Source: Pseudonocardia terrae
GTDB lineage: Bacteria; Actinomycetota; Actinomycetes; Mycobacteriales; Pseudonocardiaceae
Assembly (NCBI RefSeq): GCF_021343995.1
Contig: NZ_JAJTTE010000059.1
Location: 1-42,498 of the forward strand
Reading direction: 5' to 3'
Length of the DNA: 42,498 nucleotides
This document shows, in pieces, positions 7,726 through 15,367 of this stretch; positions within the stretch are counted from its first letter, which is position 1; every line of letters begins with the position of its first letter. The position numbers were made by a program, and so were the translations under genes. Under the pieces are notes generated by a model. It saw only the letters and a list, made by a program, of their open reading frames with translations. It searched no databases and was not told the origin of the DNA.

Positions 7726-8691
7726 ATGGATCTGCGGGCGCTGGAGTGTGTGGTGGCCGTGGCCGAGGAGGGCTCCATCAGCCGCGCCGCCGCCCGGCTG
7801 CACATGACGCAGCCGCCCCTGACCGTGCGGCTGCGGGCCCTGGAGCGCGAGCTCGGCGTCGAGCTGCTGGTCCGGCACGGCCGCGGGGTGGACCTCACCG
7901 CGGCGGGACGGGTGCTGGTGGAGCGCGCCCGCCGGGTCCTCGCCGACGTGTCCGCCGCGGCCGAGGAGGTCCGGACGGTCGGCCTCGGCACCCGCGGCCG
8001 CTTCGGCGTCGTCGTCGGGCACACGGTGTCGCCCCGGCTGCTGCCGCACCTCACCGGCGGGGCCGCCCTCGGGGCGGGCGTCGACCTGACCGTCGTCGAG
8101 GGCACCGACGCGGAGGTCGTCGAGCGGGTCCACCGCCGCGACGCCCACGCCGGGCTCCTCCACCTCGCCCCCGGTGAGCCGGGCGGGACCCGACACCCGC
8201 GGGCCCGCGCCCGGGGGCTCGAGGTGGCGGTCGTCGCCCGCGAACCGCTGGTCGCGGTCCTGCCCGGGGCGCACCCTGAGGCATCCGAGGACCGCGTCGA
8301 CCTGGACCGGGTGCAGGGGGCGCGGGTGGTGGTCGCCGACGCGGTGGGCGAGGGGTTCGCGGCGCACGTCCGCGCGGCGTGGGCGGTCGCCGCGCCGGAC
8401 GGCGGGCACGGCTTGGTCGAGGCCGGGTCGATCATGCAGGCGATGGCGCTGGTCGAGGCCGGGGCGGGCGTGACGTTGCTGCCCGCCCAATACACCTCGA
8501 TGCTCTGGGACGGGCTGGTCGCCCGGCCGCCACGCCAGCACGGCCCCGTCGTCGAGACGGCGGTGTGCTGGCGCCCCGACGAGGACTCCCCCGTGCTGCA
8601 CCGCTTCCTGCGCACCGCGCTCGCCACCCCGGAGCCCGACGTGCTCGGCCCCGCCCACGCCCGTCACGGCCTCGGCGCCGCCCACTGGTGA
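7726..8691 (+). CDS. LysR-family regulator of the hydroxyquinol operon
   Basis: The product is 321 aa. The N-terminal helix-turn-helix is classic: MDLRALECVVAVAEEGSISRAAARLHMTQPPLTVRLRALERELGVELLVR. The effector domain follows from about residue 90, with a strand/helix pattern including FGVVVGHTVSP, REPLVAVLPGAHP and a late MALVEAGAGVTLLPAQY. It is divergent from the hydroxylase/fusion operon, the standard position for an activator of aromatic catabolism, so that operon is its likely target. It overlaps the region where a TetR gene can begin (GTGA at 8688). Confidence 0.9.
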   Translation: MDLRALECVVAVAEEGSISRAAARLHMTQPPLTVRLRALERELGVELLVRHGRGVDLTAAGRVLVERARRVLADVSAAAEEVRTVGLGTRGRFGVVVGHTVSPRLLPHLTGGAALGAGVDLTVVEGTDAEVVERVHRRDAHAGLLHLAPGEPGGTRHPRARARGLEVAVVAREPLVAVLPGAHPEASEDRVDLDRVQGARVVVADAVGEGFAAHVRAAWAVAAPDGGHGLVEAGSIMQAMALVEAGAGVTLLPAQYTSMLWDGLVARPPRQHGPVVETAVCWRPDEDSPVLHRFLRTALATPEPDVLGPAHARHGLGAAHW

Positions 8692-8765
8692 GCCGGTCCG
8701 TGACCTACCATCGACAACCGGAACAGCCTTCCGACATCGGCTGGTCCGCGAGGAGGGAGACGCCG

Positions 8766-9332
8766 GTGCGCGCGGACGCGCAACGCAACATCGACGCGGT
8801 GCGCGAGGCCGCCACGGCGGTGTTCGCGACCGCGGGCGTGGACGCCCCGATGCGCGACATCGCGGCGGCCGCCGGGGTCGGGGTCGGCACCGTCTACCGG
8901 CACTTCCCCAAGCGCTCCGACCTGGTCAAGGCCGTGTTCCGGCACGAGGTCGACGCCTGTGCCGACGCCGCGCCCGCTCTGACCGCGGAGTACGGGCCCG
9001 CCGAGGCGCTCACGCGGTGGCTGCACCGCTACGCCGGCTTCATCGGGACCAAGCGCGGGCTCGCCGCGGCCCTGCACTCCGGCGACCCCGCCTTCGACGC
9101 CCTCCCCGGCTACTTCGAGCAGCGGTTCCGGCCCGCGCTCAGCACGCTGCTCGACGCGGCCGCGGCCGCCGGCGAGATCCGGGCCGACGTCGACGCCATG
9201 GACCTCCTGCACGGGGTCGCCACCCTGTGCCTGCCCAGCGACGCCTCCGGCCTCACCGAGCGCATGATCGACCTCGTCGTCGACGGGCTGCGCTTCCGCG
9301 CCGGCTCGACCACGCCCTCCGGCGTCAGCTGA
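8766..9332 (+). CDS. TetR/AcrR-family regulator
   Basis: The product is 188 aa from the GTG at 8766, chosen because GAGGAGGGAG lies just upstream. A GTG at 8688 overlapping the LysR stop would add 26 residues and cannot be excluded. The N-terminal helix-turn-helix reads AATAVFATAGVDAPMRDIAAAAGVGVGTVYRHFPKRSDLVKAVF, typical of TetR proteins. The C-terminal ligand domain includes a GYFEQRFRPALSTLLDAAAAAGEIRADVDA region seen in SbtR-like members. It lies directly after the LysR gene on the same strand. The last 8 bases overlap the end of the convergent metallophosphoesterase gene. Ligand and target are unknown. Confidence 0.88.
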   Translation: MRADAQRNIDAVREAATAVFATAGVDAPMRDIAAAAGVGVGTVYRHFPKRSDLVKAVFRHEVDACADAAPALTAEYGPAEALTRWLHRYAGFIGTKRGLAAALHSGDPAFDALPGYFEQRFRPALSTLLDAAAAAGEIRADVDAMDLLHGVATLCLPSDASGLTERMIDLVVDGLRFRAGSTTPSGVS

Positions 9333-10326
9333 CCCCCGGTCCGGCCGTCACGGTGCCGCGGGTGGCGTGGTCGACGGTCAGCCAGGTCCCCTCCTCGATG
9401 CGGGCCGCGTAGTTGGCGTGCGCCGCTGAGCCGGGCGGCCAGCACCGCAGGAAGTCGGCGTGCCAGCGGTCGTGGCCGTAGCGGGCGGGCACGGCGTCGA
9501 CCCGCAGCCCGTCGAGGGTGATGCCGTAGAGGCCGTCGTCGGGTGGATGCGGATCGACCGACAGCCTGGTCAGGATCCCGCAGCGCATGCCGGAGAAGTT
9601 CGGGAGCCCGGCACAGCCGTTGTTCACCACGAGGTACCGGACGCCGTCGGCGGTGTGGTCCTGCGCGTACGGCAGGCCTGTGTGGGTGCAGCACAGCACG
9701 CTGACGCCGGCGCGGCGGCACCAGTCGACGACGGTCTCCGACGTCGTGGCCGGGCCGGTGAAGCCGGTCACGGCCCGGGCGCGTTCGTCCGGCGGGTCGA
9801 CGGCCTCGAGGGCGAGCCGCCAGCCGGCCAGGCTCTCGGGGTCGCCGTGGACGATCCCGACGCGGTGGCCGCCGACGTTCGCGGTGAGCTGGTGCGGGAG
9901 CGCCGCGAGCCGGGCACGGGCGCGGTCGTCGGGCACCGTGCGGAGCTGCTCCACCACCAGGTTCGAGCCGGCCACGACCGTGTCGGCGACGTAGTCCGGG
10001 TAGTCGCAGCCGCAGCCCACCGTGTCGTCGTCCGCGGTCAGGGCGTACTCGACGTTGCCCCGGGTCGCGCGGTGGGCGTGGACCCCGGCCTCGACGGCGG
10101 CGAAGAGGCCGGGGTCGGTGTCGAGGTAGTGGAAGTCGCCGTTGAACACGATCTCCGGCGGGGACGGCTCGGCGGCGGCGCGGGCGACGACGGCCTCGAG
10201 GGCGTGCGCGTTGCCGTACAGCCCGCCGACGACGTAGAGCGTGGTGCAGGCGAAGGCCGGAGGTCCGGCCAGCTCCTCGGGCCGGTGGCGGTAGGCCACC
10301 GGGCAGCTGCGTCCCGGGCCGGGCAC
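9325..10326 (-). CDS. Metallophosphoesterase-family protein linked to arsR
   Basis: The product is 333 aa from a GTG at 10326, two bases after the arsR stop, so the two are co-transcribed. Calcineurin-like phosphoesterase motifs appear in order: LYVVGGLYGNAHALEAV, IVFNGDFHYLDTD (metal-binding GD), a RGNVEYAL segment (GN[HE]-like), GHRVGIVHGDPE and CTHTGLPYA (late GH/TH motif). The first motif reads GGLYGN rather than the usual GDxHG, so one canonical metal ligand looks replaced. A cysteine pair CGCDYPDY lies in the middle. Its place in an arsenic-responsive operon is suggestive, but no arsenic role for this family is known to me. Confidence 0.8.
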   Translation of the reverse strand: MPGPGRSCPVAYRHRPEELAGPPAFACTTLYVVGGLYGNAHALEAVVARAAAEPSPPEIVFNGDFHYLDTDPGLFAAVEAGVHAHRATRGNVEYALTADDDTVGCGCDYPDYVADTVVAGSNLVVEQLRTVPDDRARARLAALPHQLTANVGGHRVGIVHGDPESLAGWRLALEAVDPPDERARAVTGFTGPATTSETVVDWCRRAGVSVLCCTHTGLPYAQDHTADGVRYLVVNNGCAGLPNFSGMRCGILTRLSVDPHPPDDGLYGITLDGLRVDAVPARYGHDRWHADFLRCWPPGSAAHANYAARIEEGTWLTVDHATRGTVTAGPGVS

Positions 10327-10328
10327 GG

Positions 10329-10703
10329 CTATGCCGCCGGCTCGGCGACCGAGGTCGGGGCGAGGACGTCGCCGAGCATGCGCAGCGTGTCCGGTGCGAC
10401 GCGGTAGTAGATCCAGGTCCCACGGCGGTCACCGATGATCAGCCGGGCCTCCTTGAGGACCTTGAGGTGATGACTGATCGTCGGACCCGTCAGGTCGAAG
10501 ACGCCGGTCAGCTCGCACACGCATGCCTCGCCGCCCTCGTGGGAGGCGATCAGCGACAGCAGCCGCAGCCGAACCGGGTCGCCGAGGGCCTTGAACGCCC
10601 GGGCCAGCTGCACGGCGCGCTGCGCGTCGAGGGGCTCGCTGGTCAGCGGCGGGCAACAGGCCGGCTCTCCCCGGTCGACGACCGGCAGTTCTTGCTTCGG
10701 CAT
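10329..10703 (-). CDS. arsR: ArsR-family metalloregulator
   Basis: The product is 124 aa from the ATG at 10703. It is a winged helix-turn-helix protein: ARAFKALGDPVRLRLLSLIAS, then CVCELTGVFDLTGPTISHHLKVLKEARLI and GTWIYYRVAPDTLRML. Cysteine pairs occur near the N-terminus (EPACCPPL) and at the start of the recognition region (ACVC). Both are positions used for As(III) or Cd(II) binding in actinobacterial ArsR/CmtR-type sensors. It is divergent from the ArsI-type gene across two inverted repeats and upstream of the metallophosphoesterase. It would repress both units until metalloid binds. Confidence 0.92.
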   Translation of the reverse strand: MPKQELPVVDRGEPACCPPLTSEPLDAQRAVQLARAFKALGDPVRLRLLSLIASHEGGEACVCELTGVFDLTGPTISHHLKVLKEARLIIGDRRGTWIYYRVAPDTLRMLGDVLAPTSVAEPAA

Positions 10704-10711
10704 ACGTCTAT

Positions 10712-10732
10712 CTTGACAGCCCTCGAATCAAG
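10712..10732. promoter_or_regulatory. ArsR operator candidate overlapping a -35 box
   Basis: CTTGA (10712-10716) and TCAAG (10728-10732) form an inverted repeat with an 11-base spacer. The TTGACA word at 10713-10718 looks like a -35 element for the rightward arsI gene. The site also lies immediately upstream of the arsR start, so one bound repressor could close both promoters. Confidence 0.6.
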
Positions 10733-10742
10733 GAGCAACCTC

Positions 10743-10764
10743 TGTCTCGACAACCGTCGAGACA
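10743..10764 (+). promoter_or_regulatory. Perfect 9-bp inverted repeat before arsI
   Basis: TGTCTCGAC (10743-10751) and GTCGAGACA (10756-10764) are exact inverse complements around AACC. The ribosome site AAGGAGG overlaps its right edge. It may be a second operator, or an RNA hairpin that masks the arsI ribosome site. Confidence 0.65.
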
Positions 10765-10775
10765 AGGAGGCCTCC

Positions 10776-11231
10776 GTGTCCCGAGTCCAGCTCGCCCTGC
10801 GGGTCGCCGACCTGGAGGGTTCGATCGACTTCTACCGGTCGCTGTTCGGCGTCGAGCCCGCCAAGCGCCGGCCGGGCTACGCCAACTTCGCCGTCGCCGA
10901 GCCGCCGCTGAAGCTGGTGCTCATCGAGGGCGAGCCGGGTGGGCCGACGGTCATGGACCACCTCGGCGTGGAGGTCGGGACGACCGACGAGGTCCGCGCG
11001 GCCACGGCCCGCCTGTCCGAGCTCGGCCTGTCCGCGCAGGTCGAGGACGACACCACCTGCTGCTACGCCCTGCAGGACAAGGTCTGGGTGCACGGCCCGG
11101 GCAAGGAGCCGTGGGAGGTCTACACGGTCAAGGCCGACGCCCCCGACGCCACGTCGATCCGTCCGGCCGGCGCGGCCGCGGACGGCCCCTGTCGCTGCGG
11201 AACTCCCGACGGGCCCGCCCGTTGCGGCTGA
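10776..11231 (+). CDS. arsI: ArsI/CadI-type organoarsenical lyase (VOC superfamily)
   Basis: The product is 151 aa from a GTG at 10776 behind AAGGAGG. It is a glyoxalase/VOC-fold protein: VQLALRVADLEGSIDFYRSLFGVEPAKRRPGYANFAV, then MDHLGVEVGTTDEV and VEDDTTCCYALQDKVWVHGPGKEPWEVYTV. The vicinal cysteines in TTCCYA and the metal-ligand His and Glu (DHLG, WEVYTV) are the hallmarks of ArsI, the Fe(II)-dependent dioxygenase that breaks the C-As bond of trivalent organoarsenicals. The related actinobacterial CadI is cadmium-induced. A C-terminal tail carries further cysteines (PCRCGTP, ARCG). The divergent arsR supports a metalloid role. Confidence 0.9.
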   Translation: MSRVQLALRVADLEGSIDFYRSLFGVEPAKRRPGYANFAVAEPPLKLVLIEGEPGGPTVMDHLGVEVGTTDEVRAATARLSELGLSAQVEDDTTCCYALQDKVWVHGPGKEPWEVYTVKADAPDATSIRPAGAAADGPCRCGTPDGPARCG

Positions 11232-11255
11232 CCGACCGCGGGAAGCGCCGCACCC

Positions 11256-12329
11256 GTGGGTAGGGCTCGCGCACTCGCCGAGGTGTACCGGCGCTTCGGT
11301 GAGGTGGACGCCGCCGGGAGGTCTCGGCTGTACGAGCGGGTCGCCGTCGCCCTGAGCGGGTCCGACGAGGCGCTGCGCGCCATCGAGACGGCACCGGCGC
11401 GCAAGCGGCGGCCCACGGTGATCCTCGCCGCGCTGCACGACCTCGCCCTCGCCGGGCGCGCCCCGGCACTCGCCGCGGCCTACGCCGACGGGGACGGTGA
11501 CGCCGCGGCCGCCGCGGCGATCGACACGCTGCTGCACATGACCGACGTGGTCGTGGCCGTCGCCACCCGCCGGCCGACGCGGGCGGACGAGACCGGCCAC
11601 GGTGCCGTGCTGTATCCGGCAATCGCCGAGGCGGCGCACCGGGTGGGCGCGACGGCGGTCGGGCTGGTCGACGTGGGCTGTTCGGCCGGGCTCGACCTCA
11701 TCGTCGACCGCGTCGGCATCACCTACGACAACGGGCAGGCGTTGGGCGACCCGTCCTCCCCGGTGCAGACGGCGGCGTCGATCGTGGGCGGCCGGCCCGT
11801 CCCGACGCGGCCGTTGCCCGAGGTCGTCGCCCGGATCGGCATCGACCTCGACCCGGTCGACGTGACCGACGAGGAGGAGGCTCGATGGCTGCGCGCCTGC
11901 CTGTGGCCGGATCAGCCGGAGCGGATCGGGAGGCTCGACGCGGAGCTGGCGCTGGCCGCGACGACACCTCCCCTGCTGCTGCGCGGTGACGCCGTCGACG
12001 TATTGCCCGACGCCCTCGCCCGGGTGCCCGTGGACGCCCTGCCCGTCGTCACCACGACCCGGGCGTTGTCGCGCTTCCCGCTCGAGAACCGGCTCCGTTT
12101 CCTCCACCGCCTCGGCGACGCGGCGACCGACCGGCCAGTGGCCTGGGTGTCCGTGGAAGGGGTCGGGGTCGCGCCGGCGATCCCGACCTTCGGCGACCGC
12201 CGCGCCTCCGGCCACAGCATCATCGGGCTGGCGGTGTTCGCCCACTCGACCCTGCGCGCCGAGGCCCTCGGGCGGTGCTGGTCACAGGGTCGCCTGCTGT
12301 CGTGGCTGGCGGGGGACGAGGAGTCCTGA
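11256..12329 (+). CDS. DUF2332-family protein
   Basis: The product is 357 aa from a GTG at 11256. It matches the actinobacterial DUF2332 pattern: an N-terminal helical part (YRRFGEVDAAGRSRLYERVA), LHDLALAGRAPALAAAY, then GLVDVGCSAGLDLIVDRVGITYDNG (a Rossmann-like glycine motif), ARIGIDLDPVDVTDEEEARWLRACLWPDQ and a C-terminal SGHSIIGLAVFAHSTLR. The DVGCSAGL motif resembles motif I of SAM-dependent methyltransferases, but activity is unproven. The gene begins 24 bases after arsI and may be cotranscribed. Its last 110 bases overlap the convergent VWA gene. Confidence 0.85.
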   Translation: MGRARALAEVYRRFGEVDAAGRSRLYERVAVALSGSDEALRAIETAPARKRRPTVILAALHDLALAGRAPALAAAYADGDGDAAAAAAIDTLLHMTDVVVAVATRRPTRADETGHGAVLYPAIAEAAHRVGATAVGLVDVGCSAGLDLIVDRVGITYDNGQALGDPSSPVQTAASIVGGRPVPTRPLPEVVARIGIDLDPVDVTDEEEARWLRACLWPDQPERIGRLDAELALAATTPPLLLRGDAVDVLPDALARVPVDALPVVTTTRALSRFPLENRLRFLHRLGDAATDRPVAWVSVEGVGVAPAIPTFGDRRASGHSIIGLAVFAHSTLRAEALGRCWSQGRLLSWLAGDEES

Positions 12330-13527
12330 CCGCCGCCACCTCGTCGTCGGGGCATTGGGGAGGAGCCGCCCCGCCGGCGAGGGCGGCCAGCAGCGCGTCG
12401 AGCGCGTCGAGGCTGTGCGCGCTGACCACGGCGTCGCAGTAGGGCCAGGCGGCGGCCATGCCGCCGGCGAGCGGGCGGAAGCCCGCGTGCCGGGTTCGCG
12501 GGTTGGCCCAGACGACCCGGTGGGCGCGCCGGCGCAGGCGGGCCATCGCGCGGCCGAGCACCGCCGGATCGCCGGTGTCCCAGCCGTCGCTGACGACGAG
12601 CACGACGGCGCCCCGGCCCAGCGCGCCACCGCGCAGCGCGAGGAACCGCTCCACCGACTCGCCGATCCGGGTGCCGCCGGACCAGTCCGGGGCGAGCTGC
12701 CCCGCGCGCTCCAGTGCGAGCGCGGGGCTGGTCCGGGCGAGGGAGCGCGTCAGCCGGGTCAGCCGGGTGGCGAAGGTGAACACCTCGGCGTGCTGCGCGC
12801 CGGCGGCGCAGTAGAGCAGCTGGAGCAGGGCGCGGGCGTAGGGCTCCATCGAGCCGGAGATGTCGCAGAGCACGACGAGCGGGCGCGGACGCCGGCGGCG
12901 GGTCCGCACGGCCAGCCGGACGGCGTCCCCGCCGGTGCGCCGGGCCTCGCGGAGGGTGCGGCGCAGGTCCACCGCCGGACCGTGGGAAGCCCGGCGCGTC
13001 CGCCGGGTGGTCCGGGTCGGGGTGGCGATCCGCAGCCGCCGCATGGCCTGGGCCAGCAGCGCGAGCTCGTCGGGGTCGAGGGTGTCGAAGTCGCGGCTGC
13101 CCAGCCGTTCGACCGCGGAGGCGACGGCGGGGACGGGGACCTCCCGCCCGGCCCCGGCCGCCCCGGCACCCGGCCGCGACGCCCGGTCCGCGGCGGCCCC
13201 GGCAGGCACCGTCGGCGGCCCGACGGATGCGGGCGCAGGATCCGGCCCGGACGTCGCCCGATCGCCGCGGTGCGCGGCGGCGGGGTCGATCGCGCCGGCA
13301 GGGACGGCACAGAAGACGGCGGCGAACACCCGTTCCAGGACGGGGAGCTGCGCCGGGTCCGAGACGAGCGTCGCCTGCGCGCACGACCGGAGCCGGTCGA
13401 GCCCGGCCGGTTCGACGGCCGTGATCGCGCGGGCGAACCGCTCCGCGCGGTCCGGGCCGATCGCCAGCCCGGCCGCCCGGCAGGCCTCGGTGAACCGCGC
13501 GACCAGGACGGGCAGGTCGGCCCTCAC
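12220..13527 (-). CDS. coxE: CoxE-like VWA-domain protein
   Basis: The product is 435 aa from a GTG at 13527, overlapping the MoxR stop by 4 bases (GTGA). The C-terminal half is a von Willebrand A domain: PLVVLCDISGSMEPYARALLQ carries the metal-ion-dependent adhesion DxSGS motif, then DWSGGTRIGESVERFL, VVLVVSDGWDTGDPAVL and AHRVVWANPRTRHAGFRPLAGGM. The N-terminal half is helical with a disordered Ala/Pro middle. CoxE proteins pair with MoxR ATPases to mature the Cu-Mo site of CO dehydrogenase. The final ~37 residues lie antisense to the DUF2332 gene and look non-conserved; an unusual tail, but I see no earlier stop. Confidence 0.87.
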   Translation of the reverse strand: MRADLPVLVARFTEACRAAGLAIGPDRAERFARAITAVEPAGLDRLRSCAQATLVSDPAQLPVLERVFAAVFCAVPAGAIDPAAAHRGDRATSGPDPAPASVGPPTVPAGAAADRASRPGAGAAGAGREVPVPAVASAVERLGSRDFDTLDPDELALLAQAMRRLRIATPTRTTRRTRRASHGPAVDLRRTLREARRTGGDAVRLAVRTRRRRPRPLVVLCDISGSMEPYARALLQLLYCAAGAQHAEVFTFATRLTRLTRSLARTSPALALERAGQLAPDWSGGTRIGESVERFLALRGGALGRGAVVLVVSDGWDTGDPAVLGRAMARLRRRAHRVVWANPRTRHAGFRPLAGGMAAAWPYCDAVVSAHSLDALDALLAALAGGAAPPQCPDDEVAAVRTPRPPPATTAGDPVTSTARGPRRAGSSGRTPPAR

Positions 13528-14444
13528 GGCGCCGTGAGCAGGCCCGCCAGGCCCGCGACGCGCACGGCCTGCACGTCCTCGTCGTACTTCAGCACCGCCC
13601 CGAGGCTCCGTTCCGCGGCGGCGAGCAGCATGCGCTCCGTTCCGGGCCCGTCCCCGTCGACACCGGCACCGACACCCAGCACGTGCAACGCGTTCGTCCA
13701 GTTGATCGCCTCCGCCACACCCGGCGCCTTGAGCAGCTCCAGGCCCCGCATCCGGTGCACGCCCCCCGCGACCCGGGTCGCCAGCCAGCCGGCGGCCTCC
13801 GGCACCCGACGCCGGACGATCTCCGCGACCCGGTCCGGGCCGGGATGCGCGATCCAGTGGTAGAGGCAGCGGCGTTTGAGGGCGTCGTGGAGGTCCCGGG
13901 TGCGGTTGGAGGTCAGCACCGCGACGGGCGGGACCACCGCACGCCGCGTGCCCAGTTCGGGGATCGTCACCGCGGACTCGGCGAGCAGCTCGAACAGGAA
14001 CGCCTCGAACTCGTCGTCGGCCCGGTCGATCTCGTCGACCAGCAGCACGGCCGGACGCGGGCCGGGGTGCTCGATCGCGGCGAGCAGCGGCCGCGCGAGC
14101 AGGTGCTCGGGGGTGAAGAGGTCCGCGTCGGAGAGCTCGGCGTGGCGGGACTCCGCGAGCCGGATCGACAGCAGCTGCCGTGGGTAGTTCCACTCGTAGA
14201 GCGCCTCGGCCGCGGTGATCCCCTCGTGGCACTGCAACCGCAGGAGCGGCGTGTCGAGCACCTCGGCCAAGGCCTTCGCCGCCTGCGTCTTCCCGACCCC
14301 CGGCTCCCCCTCGAGGAGGATCGGTTGGCCCAGCCGGACGGCCAGGAACAGTGCCGTGGCGAGGGCGTCGTCGGCGAGGTAGCCGGTCGCGTCGAGCCCC
14401 GCGCGCAGCGCGTCCACGTCGGCCGGCGGCCCCGGCGGGCTCAT
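13524..14444 (-). CDS. coxD: CoxD-like MoxR AAA+ ATPase
   Basis: The product is 306 aa from the ATG at 14444, which overlaps the XdhC-like stop as ATGA. Walker A is LLEGEPGVGKTQAAKALA (about residues 41-58), Walker B is AVLLVDEIDRADDEFEAFLFELL, sensor 1 is VAVLTSNRTRDLHDALKRRCLYHW, and an EWNYPRQLLSIRL block is typical of CoxD. In Oligotropha CoxD is a chaperone-like ATPase required for building the [CuSMoO2] cluster of CO dehydrogenase. Position next to the VWA gene and downstream of coxL supports that role. Confidence 0.92.
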   Translation of the reverse strand: MSPPGPPADVDALRAGLDATGYLADDALATALFLAVRLGQPILLEGEPGVGKTQAAKALAEVLDTPLLRLQCHEGITAAEALYEWNYPRQLLSIRLAESRHAELSDADLFTPEHLLARPLLAAIEHPGPRPAVLLVDEIDRADDEFEAFLFELLAESAVTIPELGTRRAVVPPVAVLTSNRTRDLHDALKRRCLYHWIAHPGPDRVAEIVRRRVPEAAGWLATRVAGGVHRMRGLELLKAPGVAEAINWTNALHVLGVGAGVDGDGPGTERMLLAAAERSLGAVLKYDEDVQAVRVAGLAGLLTAP

Positions 14445-15367
14445 CCCCCGTACCCCGCCGGGTCGGCGAGGAAGGCGTCCCGGCAGCCGGTGCCGCAGAA
14501 GTGGACCGCGGCGCCTTCGTGCTCGAGCGAGATCCCCGCCGGGACGACCGCCACGGTCATCCCGCAGACCGGGTCCGTCGCCGAGGGCACCACGTGCGCC
14601 GGTCCCGGTGTGCCCGCAGCTGAAGGGGCGGCGTCCGACCGCCGGCTCTCGACGATCTGGGCGTAGATCGCCAGGGCGATCTCCGCCGGCGTCCGCGCCC
14701 CGATGTCCAGGCCCGCGGGCGCGTGCACCCGGGCGACGTCCTCGGCGGGCACCCCGCGTGCCGCGACCTCCGCCAGCACACCGGCCGCGCGCCGCCTGCT
14801 CGCGACCAGCGCCACGTAGGGCACGCGGGCGCGCAGCGCGGCGGTCAGCACCTCGGGCTCGTCCCGGCCGTGCGACGCGACGACGACCGCGGCGGTGTCC
14901 GGCGGCAGCGGCGCCGCCGGGTCGGTGACGACGCGGACGTGGTGGTCGGCCGCAGCACCGACGCGCACCAGGGCCCGGGCCACCGGCGCGTCGCCGAGGA
15001 CGAGGACCAGTGCGGCCGGCAGCACCGGCTCCAGCAGGAGCTCGACCGCACCACCCGACAGGCACGGGTTGTCGACGGTGCGCACCCCCGGCGGAGCGGG
15101 CAGCTGCGCGCCACCCGGTCTGATCCACAGCAGCCCCGGCTCACCGCTGGCGAGCACCCGCAGCCCTTCCACGCGGGTGGTCGACTCCGCGCACGTCCCG
15201 CCGACGAACCCCTCGATCGTGCCGTCCGCCAGCACCAGCGCCCGGTCGCCCGGGCGGGCGCTCGCCGGGCGTTCCACCCGCACCACGGTCGCGAGCACGT
15301 AGGGCGTCCGCCCGGCCCGCAGCTCGTCCGCCCGGCCGAGGAGCTCCCGGTCGCTCGAGAGGGTCAT
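14441..15367 (-). CDS. XdhC/CoxF-like protein with C-terminal YHS domain
   Basis: The product is 308 aa from the ATG at 15367, overlapping the coxL stop (ATGA). The N-terminal XdhC/CoxI domain includes PYVLATVVRVERPASARPGDRALV and GFVGGTCAEST. The middle is a Rossmann-like domain (ALVLVLGDAPVARALVRVGA; VVVASHGRDEPEVL; PYVALVASRRRAAGVL; HAPAGLDIGARTPAEIALAI). Residues about 262-308 form a YHS-type metal-binding domain (TDPVCGMTV, then HFCGTGCRDAFLADPAGY). XdhC-type proteins insert sulfurated molybdenum cofactor into molybdenum hydroxylases. A fused YHS domain, which often binds Cu or Zn, could bear on copper delivery to the CO dehydrogenase site; that part is inference. Confidence 0.87.
   Translation of the reverse strand: MTLSSDRELLGRADELRAGRTPYVLATVVRVERPASARPGDRALVLADGTIEGFVGGTCAESTTRVEGLRVLASGEPGLLWIRPGGAQLPAPPGVRTVDNPCLSGGAVELLLEPVLPAALVLVLGDAPVARALVRVGAAADHHVRVVTDPAAPLPPDTAAVVVASHGRDEPEVLTAALRARVPYVALVASRRRAAGVLAEVAARGVPAEDVARVHAPAGLDIGARTPAEIALAIYAQIVESRRSDAAPSAAGTPGPAHVVPSATDPVCGMTVAVVPAGISLEHEGAAVHFCGTGCRDAFLADPAGYGG

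Noticed and set aside
13524..15128. 534-codon complement frame as one long protein
   Set aside because: Only the part from 14444 down is the MoxR ATPase; the upstream extension is antisense-like Arg/Ala/Gly shadow inside the XdhC gene.
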